Below, piece by piece: positions 23,482 through 34,097 of a stretch of 64,000 nucleotides of DNA (positions are counted from its first letter, which is position 1; each line of letters opens with the position of its first letter). Where the stretch lies: positions 456,086,681 through 456,150,680 of the forward strand of contig CM062296.1 in the NCBI GenBank assembly GCA_031216915.1, given 5' to 3'. A program made the position numbers and the translations under genes. Under the pieces are notes generated by a model. The model did not search any database. It was not told the DNA's origin and saw only the letters and a program-made list of their open reading frames with translations. This DNA comes from Pictodentalium vernedei. Its lineage: Eukaryota > Mollusca > Scaphopoda > Dentaliida > Dentaliidae.

Positions 23482-23550
23482 TGATCGGGACATAATTGGA
23501 ATATATCCGACAGATACAATGTCGGATATATTCCAATTATGTCCCGATCA
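23482..23550. repeat. Perfect 31-nt hairpin with 7-nt loop
   Basis: Arms 23482-23512 and 23520-23550 are exact complements (TGATCGGGACATAATTGG... against ...CCAATTATGTCCCGATCA); the loop is GATACAA. It lies exactly between the truncated SINE and the following array. Confidence 0.92.
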
Positions 23551-23559
23551 TGCAAGGCA

Positions 23560-25620
23560 GCAACTTGAAATTCTCAGAATGTTTCCAACTGTCCCTGCCC
23601 GACAGTTTAGTATCTTTGTCAGTCAAGTGCCATGGCCGCGTGGAAATACCGACTATACCCACATGGGAACTCCTAAATATGCCAAGGGTTAAACTTTTGA
23701 TAATGACGTATAAAACAGAAGTTGTCATGCTATGCTTGCTGCATGCAGGCATAGAAAACATTCAGCGCTCAATGAATTAGGAATGGAGTAAATTGTCACT
23801 TAAACCTACGAAATTCTGAAAAAATGAGTTTTTTTCGACGGCATCTACCATTATGCATCTGAGACAGGGATTGCGTTAAACTTTACAGCAACCTTATAAC
23901 AGAAAATATTCTTGGAATTGAACTGTGAATCCGAATTTCGAAAGCATTTTCGGATATTCTATTCCAAACTACAACTGCACGCTTATCAATATTCAGTGAT
24001 TTTATGAAAATTAAAATTATTCCGACCATACCCATATGGGCAGTCTCGAATCTGCCAACGGTTAAACTTTTAATAATGACATATAAAACAAAAGTTGTCA
24101 TACTATGACTCCTGCATACAGCCATAGAAATCATTCAGCGCTCAATCAATTAGGAATGGAGTAAATCGTCACTTAAACTTACCAAATTCTGAAAACGAGA
24201 GTTTTTTTTGGACTGCACCTATCTTTATGCAAACAGAACGAGCATAGGGTTAAACTTTACAACCAAACTTACAACAGCAAATATGCTCAGTAGGCAATTG
24301 TAAATACGAACATGTAAATCATTTTTCGATATTCCTTTCGAAAATGGAAGAAAAGTGAGCTCCAAATTAGCCAATTTTATGAAGAATTTTAGGGCACTCA
24401 AATTCAAGGCCCAAAAACTGGGTGAAGGTTAAAACTTTGAATAAAATATATAACAGCAAAATTGTTCTTGGATGAAGGCCCAATCCTCTCATGGAAAAGG
24501 TTTTGAGACAATATGGCTCCAGTGCTGAGAAAGTGCATGTAAATGTTGGCAAAAATAACAATTATTCTGACAGTACCCTTATGGGAAGTCTCAAATCTGC
24601 CAAGGGTTAAACTTTTTATAATAATATATAGAACAAAATTTGTCATACTTTGACAGCTGCAAGCAGCTATAGAAAACATTCAGAGCTCAAGCAATTAAAA
24701 ATGGAGTAAATCGCCACCTAAATTTACCAAATTCTGAAAAAATTGGAATTGTTTGGACGGTACCTACTTTTATGCAACCTGAATGGGATAGGGTTAAACT
24801 TTACAACCAAACTAACAACAGCAAATATGCTCGATAGTCAATTGTGAATACGTACATGAAAAGTGTTTGAAATTAACCCTTTCCAAAATGATAGAAAAGA
24901 CAACCAAAAATGGCTAATTTTGGCATTTTCAAACGGTACTCTTATTCTTGCCCTCATTGTGCTAGAGGGTTAAATCTGAGATTAAGAAGTAAACAGTAAC
25001 TTTCTTCCACAATCATTGTTGCATCTAGCCATACCAAAATAATTATTACAACTACCTTGTAATTTGAAAAATTTGCTCTTGAAGTTGGCTAAAATAACAA
25101 ATATTCCAACAGTACCCTTATGGTAAGTCTCAAATCTGCCAAGGGTTAAACTTTTAATAATAACATATAGAACAAAATTGGTCATACTTTGACTGCTGCA
25201 AGCAGCTATAGAGCTCAAGCAATTAAAAATGGAGTAAATTGTCACCTAAACTTACCAAATTCTGAAAAATTGGAGTTTTTTTGGACGGTACCTACTTTTA
25301 TGCAACCAGAATGGGATAGGGTTAAACTTTACAACCAAACTTACAACAGCAAATATGCTTGGTAGTCAATTGTGAATACGTACACAAAAAGTGTTTGAAA
25401 TTGACCCTTTTCCAAAATGATGGAAAAAGCAACCAAAGTTTGCTAATTTTGGCATTTTCAAACGGTACTCTTATTCTTGCCCTCATTGTGCTTGAGGGTT
25501 AAATCGGAGATTAAAAAGTAAACAGTAACTTTCTTCCGCAATCATTGTTGCATCTATCCAAACCAAAATAATTGTTACAACAACCTTGTTATCAGAGAAA
25601 TTTGCCCTTGAAGCTGGTCA
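23560..25620. repeat. Degenerate long-period tandem array (~360-540 bp)
   Basis: Four recognisable copies of 'gccaagggttaaactttt' with 'ttgtcata(c/t)t' and 'tcaattaggaatggagtaaa' lie near 23680, 24050, 24600 and 25140. They alternate with modules containing 'ttctgaaaa', 'gggataggg' and 'aaacggtactcttattcttg'. Non-coding. Confidence 0.8.
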
Positions 25621-25940
25621 ATTTTGAAGAAAAATTCTATACTCGCCCAAAAAAGAAAGTGTGCATTGCAGAAATTGATCAAACTCCAAAAAAATAATTT
25701 TGTAGATGTAAAGAGTGTTAACCTGTTCATGAATAAGTTATATTGAACACAAAATCAGCTTTCCCCGTTGCATTAACGTTAAATGACGTGCTGCACGTTT
25801 GTGAAAAGGCATGTTTTGCACGTGGAGAGTCTGAAAATTCATGCAGCAGTGTGAATCCTTGAGTATTTAAACACTAAAGTAAGGCCTTCCCATCATTCAC
25901 ATTCAAACTTGCACTGCTGTTAAAACGACGCCACATTAGC

Positions 25941-26334
25941 ATGCCAAGATTGACAATGAATCAACGTCTCCTTGCCCTGGGTATGATTAGAGCTGGCAGA
26001 ACACACAGAGAGGTTGCTCAGCATTTGAACTGCCACCGTAACACTGTAGACAGGCTAGTCCATCGACATGCACAACATGATGACGTTCGAGACCGACCCC
26101 ACTCCGGGAGACCCCGAGTTACCACCCCTGCACAAGATCGGTATATCCGTGTCGTCCATCTCCAGAACCGACAACAAACGGCAACGACGACAGCCAGGAA
26201 CATCCCTAACCTGAGACGGATACATTATCAAACAGTAATCAACCGGCTGAGAGAATACAGCTTACGTCCTCGAAGACCTGCAATTCGTCCGATTTTGACG
26301 TTACGTCATCGTCCTGCTCGACTGCAGTGGTGTA
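25941..26334 (+). pseudogene. Tc1-like transposase, DNA-binding part only
   Basis: Transposases of this family bind the terminal repeats with paired helix-turn-helix domains and cut with a DDE core. This frame starts with an ATG and M-P-R-L-T-M-N-Q-R-L-L, has a first helix-turn-helix (A-G-R-T-H-R-E-V-A-Q-H-L-N-C-H-R-N-T-V), the linker G-R-P-R-V-T-T and a second domain (I-H-Y-Q-T-V-I-N-R-L-R-E-Y) up to R-L-Q-W-C-R. It then runs into telomere-like repeats, where the frame closes at 26363. All three catalytic acidic residues are missing. The first 130 residues are free of stops. Confidence 0.88.
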
Positions 26335-26458
26335 GAGTAGGGTTAGGGTTAGGGTTAGCCTAACCTAACCCTACCCTAACCCTAACCTAACCCTACCCTA
26401 ACCCTACCTAACCTAACCCTAACCCTACCTAACCCGAACCTAACCCGAACCTAACCCA
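26335..26458. repeat. Inverted telomere-like repeats (TTAGGG then CCTAA)
   Basis: About 23 bases of GGGTTA repeats switch at 26357/26358 to about 100 bases of CCCTAA-type repeats with variants CCTAA, CCCTA and CCCGAA. This is a head-to-head arrangement of vertebrate/mollusc-type telomere sequence at an interstitial site. Confidence 0.92.
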
Positions 26459-27199
26459 CTTCCATGCTAACTTGTTCGCTTCCATAAGGCGTAGATGCAC
26501 AGCAGTAGTCGATGCAGACGGAGGTCATACCAGGTATTGAGTGTGTGACTTTTGTGTTTGACCCTTAGTGTCTTTGGCTCTCCATGGCACCAAGACTATT
26601 CGTCGTAGCGTAATGAAATTTCTCGTGTTGATCATAAATTGATTCATCTGTGATTGAATAAAATTTCCATGAATGAAAATGATATATATCTTTTTTTAGT
26701 GTTATTTTTTAGCATGCACACTTTCTTTTTTGGGAGAGTATATATTCATGTCATTTTTGTCCAGTGGGGGTTAAAGTTGAAAGATCTGAGTGGTGATTGT
26801 GGTGTATCATATTATGCTCTAAATGTGTGGAAAATTTGAGCTAAATAACTGTAAACAATTTTGAGACATTTGAAAAATGGTGAAATTTTGAAGGTTTTGG
26901 CAGAATATTTTGAAAACACGTGTTTTCACAGATATGACGATACTGCATTTCACTAGACTTTATGACATTACATAAGTGTGCCAAATTTGGTCAAAATCGT
27001 ACAGCTTGTTTTTGAGCAGTTCAACAGACAAAATTCATGGAGGAAAAAAAAAAAATTTTTAAATCCTAAAAAAAAAATGGAGAAGAAAAATTTTGAAAAA
27101 GAAGAATAACAAAAGTCTTTCCCAAACTGGTTTGGGAAAGCCTAATAAATATAAGGGACTATTTGGCCCACAACATAGATCCTTTTTTTTTTTTCCGTC

Positions 27200-27560
27200 C
27201 AGTTTTTGTAAAATTGCATGCGGGCAGGAGGTTTTTTATTTTATTTTTTATTTTTGTAATTATTTCTTTGCTAGCAAAAGTTCATGTTCTTGGTTTGTTT
27301 TATGTTTTATGCCTCATAATCTACAGAGTAGCATGGGTGGTGGTGTATTTCGTCCCTTGAGTGCAAGAAGGCTTTGCAATGCTAAAGCATTCAAAACCTT
27401 GTTGCTCTTAAGGGACAAATTTATTAACTTAAGTAAAACATCAGACATAAACTATTCAGTTTTTATTTTTTTAAGTTTGCATTGGTTATAAAATGAGACC
27501 ATGCAGCAGCCAAAAGGACCATGTCGGAGGGCCTGAGAAACAGATTTTTAACTTTTTGGG
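27200..27560 (+). repeat. Interspersed repeat family, short copy
   Basis: Same family as 400-910 and 55190-56800, from 'gtaattatttctttgctagc' to 'gcagccaaaaggaccatgtc' and 'ggcctgagaaacagattttt'. It lacks the inner segment seen in the other two. Confidence 0.75.
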
Positions 27561-28069
27561 GCCTTATAGTGGGTACTGTACCCAAACGATACTTATCCTG
27601 TAAAAGGTTGTTTACTGTATGGATCATGTAGTCTTATTCACAATGACATAACTGCTTCCACTGCTGTGCAGAATAATGAAAGTTGAATGTATCTGCCTTT
27701 ATGAGAAGAGGCATTAAGACTTAAGTGTTATCTCATGTCCACCTTTCATTCTTTATGTCCGATACATTCATATGTATGTCCATATGCATTTTGTTCATCA
27801 ACTTTAACACAGAATGCGACTTTTGTCACCTATTTTATGATGATTATCTGTACATTCTGGTATGTGTAGATCAAACCTACCATATGATTAATTGCTGGAA
27901 AGGGCTCAGAGAACCCTTTCCAACAATCAATCAGGTGATAGAGTTTCTAGTGTGTCATAAATATCATTAAACGTCCTCGTATACAGGCATACATAGAGTT
28001 ACTCCATATATGGCTAAAGTGGGCATGGCAGTAAAAGGGTCAATTTCTTTTGGAAGAATGTTTCTTATC

Positions 28070-28309
28070 AACCTACCTCAATTGTTTACAACAGGCTTGC
28101 ACTACAGTGGAAGAACCTAACTCGGATAAAATACTCTCTATTTTAATCTTTCCCAAGATTTGGGAAAGAAAAGTGGTGTAAAAACACCACGACAAAATAA
28201 GCCAAAACTGGGCCGAGCGCCATCGGCGCACACCCAGTATGGGACGCTCTTCCATAGTACAAATCCCTGACTTCCGTCCCAGTGCGCAATGCATCAATTC
28301 GCCATTCTT
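28070..28309 (+). repeat. Element D left terminal inverted repeat
   Basis: About 240 bases complementary to 33787-34024 with few mismatches. It includes its own small hairpins (CCCAAGATTTGGG; GGTGTAAAAACACC). Confidence 0.93.
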
Positions 28310-28580
28310 TTTCTATCCGAGGCACTAGCAGGATGTGTTTCCGCCATATGCATTATGAAACAGTGATAATTCAACTCGTGGATAATGGTTTTCCTGTGAC
28401 TGGAATTATGGATCTGAAGATCGTATAATAACAGGACTGTTTTATATATTCTCGTTTATATTTTCAACCACATTCTCAATGTTTATTAATTACTATTCCG
28501 TTTTCGCGAATGTTTTGCGACATCGTGTCATCGCGATTCGACAATGAATTTTTTCGGTTGGGGGGGGGGGCACTGTCATT

Positions 28581-28745
28581 TCGGGGTCGCCCGATTCGAC
28601 CACGTCTGATGAGAATTGCTCCTCCTCCGTGGGGGATGTGCAGCTCCTCCCGCACCAGTGGGGGGTAGGGACCGCTTTCGTTTCGGGGCTTCCCGATTCG
28701 ACCATGTCTGGTGAGAGTTATTCCCCTTCCATGGGGAATGTGCAG
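28581..28745 (+). repeat. 102-bp repeat in element D leader/gag N-terminus
   Basis: Two copies at 28581-28643 and 28683-28745 share 'cccgattcgaccatgtctg' and 'ggggaatgtgcag' with substitutions. The 102-base period is 34 codons, and one plus frame reads G-x-P-D-S-T-M-S-G-E-S-Y twice. Confidence 0.7.
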
Positions 28746-29787
28746 TGTTTTACCGTGGTGGATACTGCGGGAGCTGTTGGTTTTCTGGTGTAGAGATGCC
28801 TGGTTCCGGGACTATGCGCCCTCTCCAGTCAACATCTGAGGCTGTCACTAGGGTTGTGACTCCTCCTTTGGAGGCCGAGCTTGGTGGCTCTCTCCGCTTT
28901 TCCGCCAGTTCCAACTGCTCCCGTCGTATCTGCTGCTACTGCTGTTCCGTCTACAACGTCATGGGCACCGTTTTTAGCTGGCCTCGGCTTCTCCCTGCCA
29001 GGGTCTGCAGGGATGTCTGTAGTATGGTTGTGGGGTTTCGGCCTCAGCCTTCCCAGACTTCCACTCAGCGAAGTCAAATGGGGCTGCCGACTGAACCCTA
29101 TACTGTGTCCTCTCAGCCAATGAGCACAGTAGTTTTATACCTGCAGTGGTCTGCTGCGGTGTCTGGTTGTGTAGACGTGGGGGTATCGGCCTCAGCCTTC
29201 CCTGACTTCAACTCGGCGAAGTTGGAAGTGGCTGCCGGCTGGACCCTCTCCTGTGGTCTCTGCGCTGTCGAGCACCACAGTTGTCATTGGTTTCGGTTGT
29301 TCTTAGTGGGACACAATGAACTCCGTGGCGTTTCCGTCCCTCATTCTGGTCACACGACCAGTTTTGGGGGTCCAACGTCTTTTGTGCAGCCTTGACCTTC
29401 TGCCCTGCAGAGGTCAGCGGTGACTCTCATGAGTTCCTGCTATGTTGATCCTCGGGGTGTGTCACACCCCTATATGGCTTCAGACGTTTTTGGCTGCCGC
29501 CCGTCGTCCCATGTCGAGTCTTTTGGAGGATCGTGACCCTTCGCTGGTTCAGAGGGTCGGCGGTGAAGCCACTTTGCCGGTTCGTTCCCCTGTCGAACCG
29601 GCCAGTACGGGCAGTGAGCTTAGGGAGGCCCTCTCCTTACTCAGGTTCTGTCAACGAGCCTTCCTGTTGCTTCCAGCGAGGCAGCGAGTGGTTTCCAGGC
29701 GCCTCCTGTGGCGCCGCCTCCCGGGATTAGAAACAGGCCGCTTTCTGATCCCCTGGTGTTCCGACACCATGGGAGGCATCGGCTGGT

Positions 29788-30681
29788 TTGCCCACGATGG
29801 GCTATGTGTCTTCCGACTCAGGGGAAGAGTCAGACATGCTTGATGTCGAGAGCCAGCAGTCTTCGGACTTGGGGGCAGCTCTTGATTTCGTGCTTGGGTT
29901 CCTTCCGGATCTCAAACCATCTAACCAGTCGACAGAGTCAGCCAGGCTGCGATCATCGGTCGTGCGCCAACAGTCTATGGAGCAACCTGCTTCTGGGCGT
30001 CTTCGACCGTGCCCTTCGGTACAGTTGGTTGAAGCATTTTCAGCCTTGGACTCCAAGCTAAGTTCCAAGGCTATGAAGGCTCCGTTCTTCACCAGGGTTG
30101 ACACCTTTTTGCCTCTGGCACGTTATCGTTCCTACGATTCCGCCAATCCGTCGGTCTACCAAACTTTGACGGTTTTGGATCAGGACTCCAATTCCCTCGG
30201 GCTTTCCAAGTCCAAGTCTGCCGTCATTCCGATGACGACTCTGGAGTCCAGATTGGGCTTATCGAGAGAGATGCTTGGTATGCTTTCTCTCTCCGATCAC
30301 GTCGTCTCAGCTTTTGCTGCCTATCTGCCTTCAGATAAGATTGACGAGGTACAGGCTCCTTTGCGTGTGCTGTCCAAGGCGCTCATGCATCTTACTCACG
30401 CGCATGCCTGTAACACGGCTAATCTGGAATTAGTTCGAAGGGACTCTGTGCGGGACACAGGCCGATCCCTTCCTGAGGAGCAGTACGCTGCTCTTCGATC
30501 TGCTTTTTTGACAGGTCCGCAACTTTTCCATGATTCTGTGTTGACGGTCCGGGATGACGTCCTACGTCATTCCAACAATCAGCTGCTGTTTCTTCAGCTT
30601 GATCAGCCTTCTAGGGTAGGCACGGGCCGTTCCAAGCCTAACAAGTGCCCTCTGCTTCCTCTGCGAAGCAAAAGGGGCTGA
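29788..30681 (+). CDS. Gag-like protein of DIRS element D
   Basis: A 297-residue open frame, the longest clean coding frame in the element. In DIRS elements the first frame encodes a Gag-like nucleocapsid protein thought to package the RNA. The N-terminus is acidic and serine-rich (S-D-S-G-E-E-S-D-M-L-D-V-E-S), followed by a helical, leucine-rich middle (S-A-F-A-A-Y-L-P-S-D-K-I-D-E-V) and a basic tail (R-S-K-P-N-K). I see no zinc knuckle, which fits DIRS Gag. GC-rich third positions set it apart from the host DNA. It stops about 200 bases before the polymerase frame, which lies in another phase. Additional N-terminal gag sequence may be lost upstream: a proline/alanine-rich stretch at 28881-29123 is in other frames. 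Function is assigned by position and composition only. Confidence 0.7.
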   Translation: MPTMGYVSSDSGEESDMLDVESQQSSDLGAALDFVLGFLPDLKPSNQSTESARLRSSVVRQQSMEQPASGRLRPCPSVQLVEAFSALDSKLSSKAMKAPFFTRVDTFLPLARYRSYDSANPSVYQTLTVLDQDSNSLGLSKSKSAVIPMTTLESRLGLSREMLGMLSLSDHVVSAFAAYLPSDKIDEVQAPLRVLSKALMHLTHAHACNTANLELVRRDSVRDTGRSLPEEQYAALRSAFLTGPQLFHDSVLTVRDDVLRHSNNQLLFLQLDQPSRVGTGRSKPNKCPLLPLRSKRG

Positions 30682-30877
30682 TCCTTCTGCCACCGCTTCT
30701 ACTTCTTACTCAAGGGGTAAGGGTAAGCGTCGGCAGTCTTGAGGGAACTCCCAGGATTCTTCATTCAGTAGAGGTGTTTTCTCCTCTCGCGAGCCTCGTT
30801 GGGGTTCGCAGTGAAGGTCCTCACCTCGACTCGTCCCAGGTTGGAGGAAGGATAGCAGAGTTCGCAGACCGTGGGCC

Positions 30878-32495
30878 ACCATCACATCCGATCCTTGGAT
30901 GTTAGATGTTGTTTGGTCCGGGCTGCGAATATCCTTCCGACAGCACTCCACTCTGTCTGGGGTGCCTTTTCCAACCACAGTTCCTTCAGACATTTTACGT
31001 CTGGAACTTTTGTCCACGGAGATAGACAATCTCCTGACAAAGGGGGCGATTGAGGTCATCAAGAACATTAGGTCAGGGGGTTTCTATTCCCGCCTGTTCT
31101 TGTTGCCGAAGAAGGATGGCCGACTCCGACCGGTTCTCGATCTGAGTTTCCTGAACCAGTCTATCATTGCTCCCAAGTTCAGCATGGAGACTTTCAGGTC
31201 GGTCCTCCGTTCAATTCACCAGGGAGATTTCGCTTCCAGCTTCGACCTGCGAGACGCTTACTTTCACGTTCCGATTCATTGGCCGTACGGAAGTATCTCA
31301 GGTTCATTTTTCTGGGGCGAGTTTACCAGTTCAAGGCCATGCCTTTCGGCCTCAACCTGGTTCCTTGGTCTTTCACCAGACTGATGTCGCATGTGATAGC
31401 TTTCCATCGCATACAGTCCAGGGTGACTACTTCGGCATATCTGGACGATATCCTCCAGGGGCATTCCAATGCTGCGTTCCTGGAGTCGGATGTCGCCACT
31501 CTGTTGAGCTTGCTCACGTCGCTACGTTTCAGAGTCAACGAGGAGAAGTCGGACCTGGTCCCTTCTCAGTCGTTTTATCATCTGGGGATGGCTTTCCGCA
31601 CACAATTCAATTTGGTGGCGGTTCCCCAGGCCAAGGCTGTGATTCTCTCAGCTTTTGCTCCGACTCTGTCCCAGTCCACATCCGCGACGGCTTGGAGTTT
31701 TCTCCGGCTAATCGGTCTCTGCTGTTTGGTGACGGATCTCATTCCTCTAGGTTGGCTGCATGTCAGACCTTTCCAACACTTTCTGCTCAGTCGTTGGAGG
31801 CCGAATGTAGATTTTCTGGATCTGGTGCTTCAGTTTCCAGACTATCTTTATCCTCACCTTCTCCTCTGGGCAGATGTCCAGTGGCTTTCGCAGGGTGTTC
31901 CATTGGACTTCCCCACGTCCGATAGCGTTCTGACGGCAGATGCCAGCGATCTCGGATGGGGTGCGACGTTGGATCCTCTAGGTCTTTCCATTCATGGGAT
32001 GGTGGACCAGGATCATGCAGCTCTACACATCAACCAGAAGGAGCTTCTTGCTCTTCTGTGTTTCAGGCAGTGGATCCCTCACCTATCGAATCGCCAGGTC
32101 CTTCTGTTGTCCGACCATTCGACGGTGGTTGCTTACATTCGGAACCAGGGCGGCACGCACTCTGTTCCAATGTACGAATTGGCTTGGGATCTTCTACTGC
32201 TCGCTCAGGATGTCCGCGCCGGGGTGGCTGTTCGTCACATTCCCGGTCGCCTGAACGTCCTAGCCGACTCCCTGTCCCGTCGGGGCAGGGTCATTTCCAC
32301 CAGGTGGATGCTCCACATGGCGGGTTCCATCGATCTCTTGTGACTAGTTGGAACCATCAGGTGGACACTTTCGTGTCCCTGTGTCCAGATGCTCTGGCTT
32401 TCGCCGTGGACGCTCTGGCCTTCCTTTGGGATGGTCTTGTCGGCTACACCTTCCTACCGGTTCCGATTCTGCCTCAGGTTCTCACCCAGATATGA
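30878..32495 (+). pseudogene. Element D reverse transcriptase-RNase H, two frameshifts
   Basis: First segment (30878 to about 31275): M-L-D-V-V-W-S-G-L, then L-L-P-K-K-D-G-R-L-R-P-V-L-D-L and motif A F-D-L-R-D-A-Y-F-H-V-P-I-H. A one-base change near 31275 moves the frame, which continues V-R-K-Y-L-R-F, M-P-F-G-L-N-L-V-P and the catalytic Y-L-D-D-I-L. RNase H follows with T-A-D-A-S-D-L-G-W-G, N-Q-K-E-L-L-A-L-L, L-S-D-H-S-T-V-V-A-Y-I and V-R-H-I-P-G-R-L-N-V-L-A-D-S-L-S-R, so all its acidic residues are present. A second shift near 32340 leads to the P-D-A-L-A-F-A-V-D-A-L block and Y-T-F-L-P-V-P, ending at 32495. The enzyme makes the DNA copy of the element. Both lesions are single-step and could be errors. 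Confidence 0.9.
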
Positions 32496-32559
32496 ACCTG
32501 CAGTCGTCGAATCCTTTCGATCACACCCGTCGCTTTGGTGGGTGTGGATCATTCTGCTC

Positions 32560-33250
32560 CGCTCTCTGTTAGCGGCGGTTCCGGCATGTCTCCCTCTCCC
32601 TCGCGACTTTCTTTGCCAAAGTCGCCCGGGAGGTTTTCAAGTTGACCCGACTTCATTGTGCCTTCGCACATGTCTTTTATCGGGTCCTGTCTCCTCCGTA
32701 GTGGTTTTTCAAGACACGCAGTGGAGTTGCTTTTCTTCAAGGAGGCACTCACTCCACTGGTTTAGCCTCTGTGGCTCAGTGGAAGGTTCTTCTGTCGATG
32801 GTGTGTGATCACTCTGTTGCTTCTGTCACTCCTTCGATCACACTGCTTGCGGAGTTTTCTGGTATATGTTTGTTTCTGGGGGTCTCCAGCTATGTGTACT
32901 TGTCCATGCTTCGGAGACATTTTTTCCTATGTGATACCGCATTGTTTCGACACTCATCCTTGCCTCTCCAAGCGTGTTCAGCTCTTTTCCTTGAAAAGGC
33001 CTTGGACTTTGCAGTTTACTCCAAGATGGTCACTTTCTTGGGCGCTGCTCTGCTTGGTGGTGGGGGGAGTTCATGCCTTTATCCTGGATGAATATGCGTT
33101 TTCCCACATGCCAGATCTCTCCTGCATCCATTTCTTGATGGACTTGTCTTGCTATTCGTGCAGCTTCCGCTCGTCTAGCTACTGGTGATTGTATTACCAA
33201 TTGTTTTTTCTGCCACGAGGTGCGTGCATTGTCTTCCTCTTTTAATAACT
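32560..33250 (+). pseudogene. Element D 3' region, probable decayed tyrosine recombinase
   Basis: Position after the polymerase is where DIRS elements carry their recombinase, which integrates the circular DNA. Fragments in alternating frames fit the N-terminal domain: Q-W-K-V-L-L-S-M-V-C (about 32775) and L-F-S-L-K-R-P-W-T-L-Q-F-T-P-R-W-S-L (about 32975-33030). I could not find a convincing H-x-x-R block or the F-Y-L-R tyrosine block before 33600. Either this part is lost, or it is too shifted to read by eye. Confidence 0.45.
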
Positions 33251-33603
33251 CTGTCATGTTGTCGGATGACTGATGTTATACTGGCAGCCTTCTGGAGAAA
33301 TGCTACATTCTCCTTTTCTCTGCGACAGTTGCAGGAGCCGACAGAGACCCTTGGGGCCCTCTTTCTTCGGCTCAGGATGTTGTCTATCCAAGCTTTTCAG
33401 CTTTTTTCAGTGTCGGTTCCAGCTTTGTGCTGTTACTGCCTTTTCTGTCTGTGTGTCGCACTACACCATACGCCTCATCTTTCATTGGCTTTCTAATGTT
33501 TGTGATGCTATGGTTTGATAGGCCTAGGGATCTCTTCCTCTGTCCATGGTCCCAGTGCTATTGAGTTATGTGTGGGTTGGTTATGTGATTCCCTCCAGCC
33601 TTT

Positions 33604-33712
33604 TGTCTATTCAGCCTGTTGTAAACAATTGAGGTAGGTTGATAAGAAGTATAAATTTTATAGTAAATTTCCTTTCTTATTATACCTACCGAAATTGTTT
33701 ACATGGAGGCCC
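33604..33712. repeat. Element D internal complementary region
   Basis: 'gcctgttgtaaacaattgag' + 'gtaggttgataagaa' (complement of 28062 onward) is followed immediately by 'gtataaattttatagtaaat' + 'ttcctttcttattataccta' (complement of 34020-34060). Confidence 0.92.
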
Positions 33713-33786
33713 TCCCGTCTTCTTATTCGGGTAAGAATCCTTCCTCCCCGCTGATCACATAACTCCTGTGTTGTTCGGAATCAAAA

Positions 33787-34060
33787 GAATGACGAATTGA
33801 TGCATTGCGCACTGGGACGGAAGTCAGGGATTTGTACTATGGAAGAGCGTCCCATACTGGGTGTGCGCCGATGGCGCTCGGCCCAGTTTTGGCTTATTTT
33901 TTCGTGGTGTTTTTACACCACTTTTCTTTCCCAAATCCTGGGAAAGATTAAAATAGAGAGTATTTTATCCGAGTTAGGTTCTTCCACTGTAGTGCAAGCC
34001 TGCTGTAAACAATTTCGGTAGGTATAATAAGAAAGGAAATTTACTATAAAATCTATACTT
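33787..34060 (-). repeat. Element D right terminal inverted repeat with extension
   Basis: Complement of the left end to 34024, then an AT-rich extension (AGAAAGGAAATTTACTATAA and onward) ending near 34060 that the left end lacks. Confidence 0.9.
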
Positions 34061-34097
34061 TCATCAAATTTTACATCTCCACTTACTATCATATCCC

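Larger units (their letters stand above)
25640..26740 (+). mobile_element. Tc1-like DNA transposon with telomere-like insert
   Basis: Terminal inverted repeats TACTCGCCCAAAAAAGAAAG and, at the right, CTTTCTTTTTTGGGAGAGTA, each bordered by TA (25638-25639, 26741-26742), as for Tc1/mariner. The left half encodes the DNA-binding part of a transposase. The catalytic half is missing and a block of TTAGGG/CCCTAA repeats lies in its place (26335-26458). After that the sequence resumes with the 3' end and terminus found in the copy at 35587-36640. Confidence 0.9.
28062..34060 (+). mobile_element. DIRS-type retroelement D (6.0 kb, best preserved)
   Basis: A separate family from A, B and C. The left end (28062-28309) is inverted at 33787-34024, with matching 'caagcctgctgtaaacaatt' and 'gcgcactgggacggaagtca'. 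The internal complementary region at 33604-33712 joins the complement of the left end (to 'ggtaggttgataagaa') to that of the right end ('gtataaattttatagtaaat'). The right end carries an extra AT-rich tail to 34060. GC-rich coding body with a gag-like frame (29788-30681), reverse transcriptase/RNase H (30878-32495) and a decayed 3' region where the recombinase is expected. No target duplication is seen. Only two frame changes interrupt the polymerase, so this copy is younger than A, or partly affected by sequencing error. Confidence 0.92.

Noticed and set aside
26335-26458. Chromosome end
   Set aside because: The repeats are interstitial, change direction and are flanked on both sides by parts of one Tc1 element.
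28745-29395. 216-residue open frame in element D
   Set aside because: Composition suggests a shadow frame over a proline/alanine-rich gag leader in other phases; no recognisable domain, so not called as a gene.
31956-32254. Additional open frames overlapping the RNase H region
   Set aside because: The RNase H motifs are all in another frame here; these frames only become meaningful after the shift near 32340.
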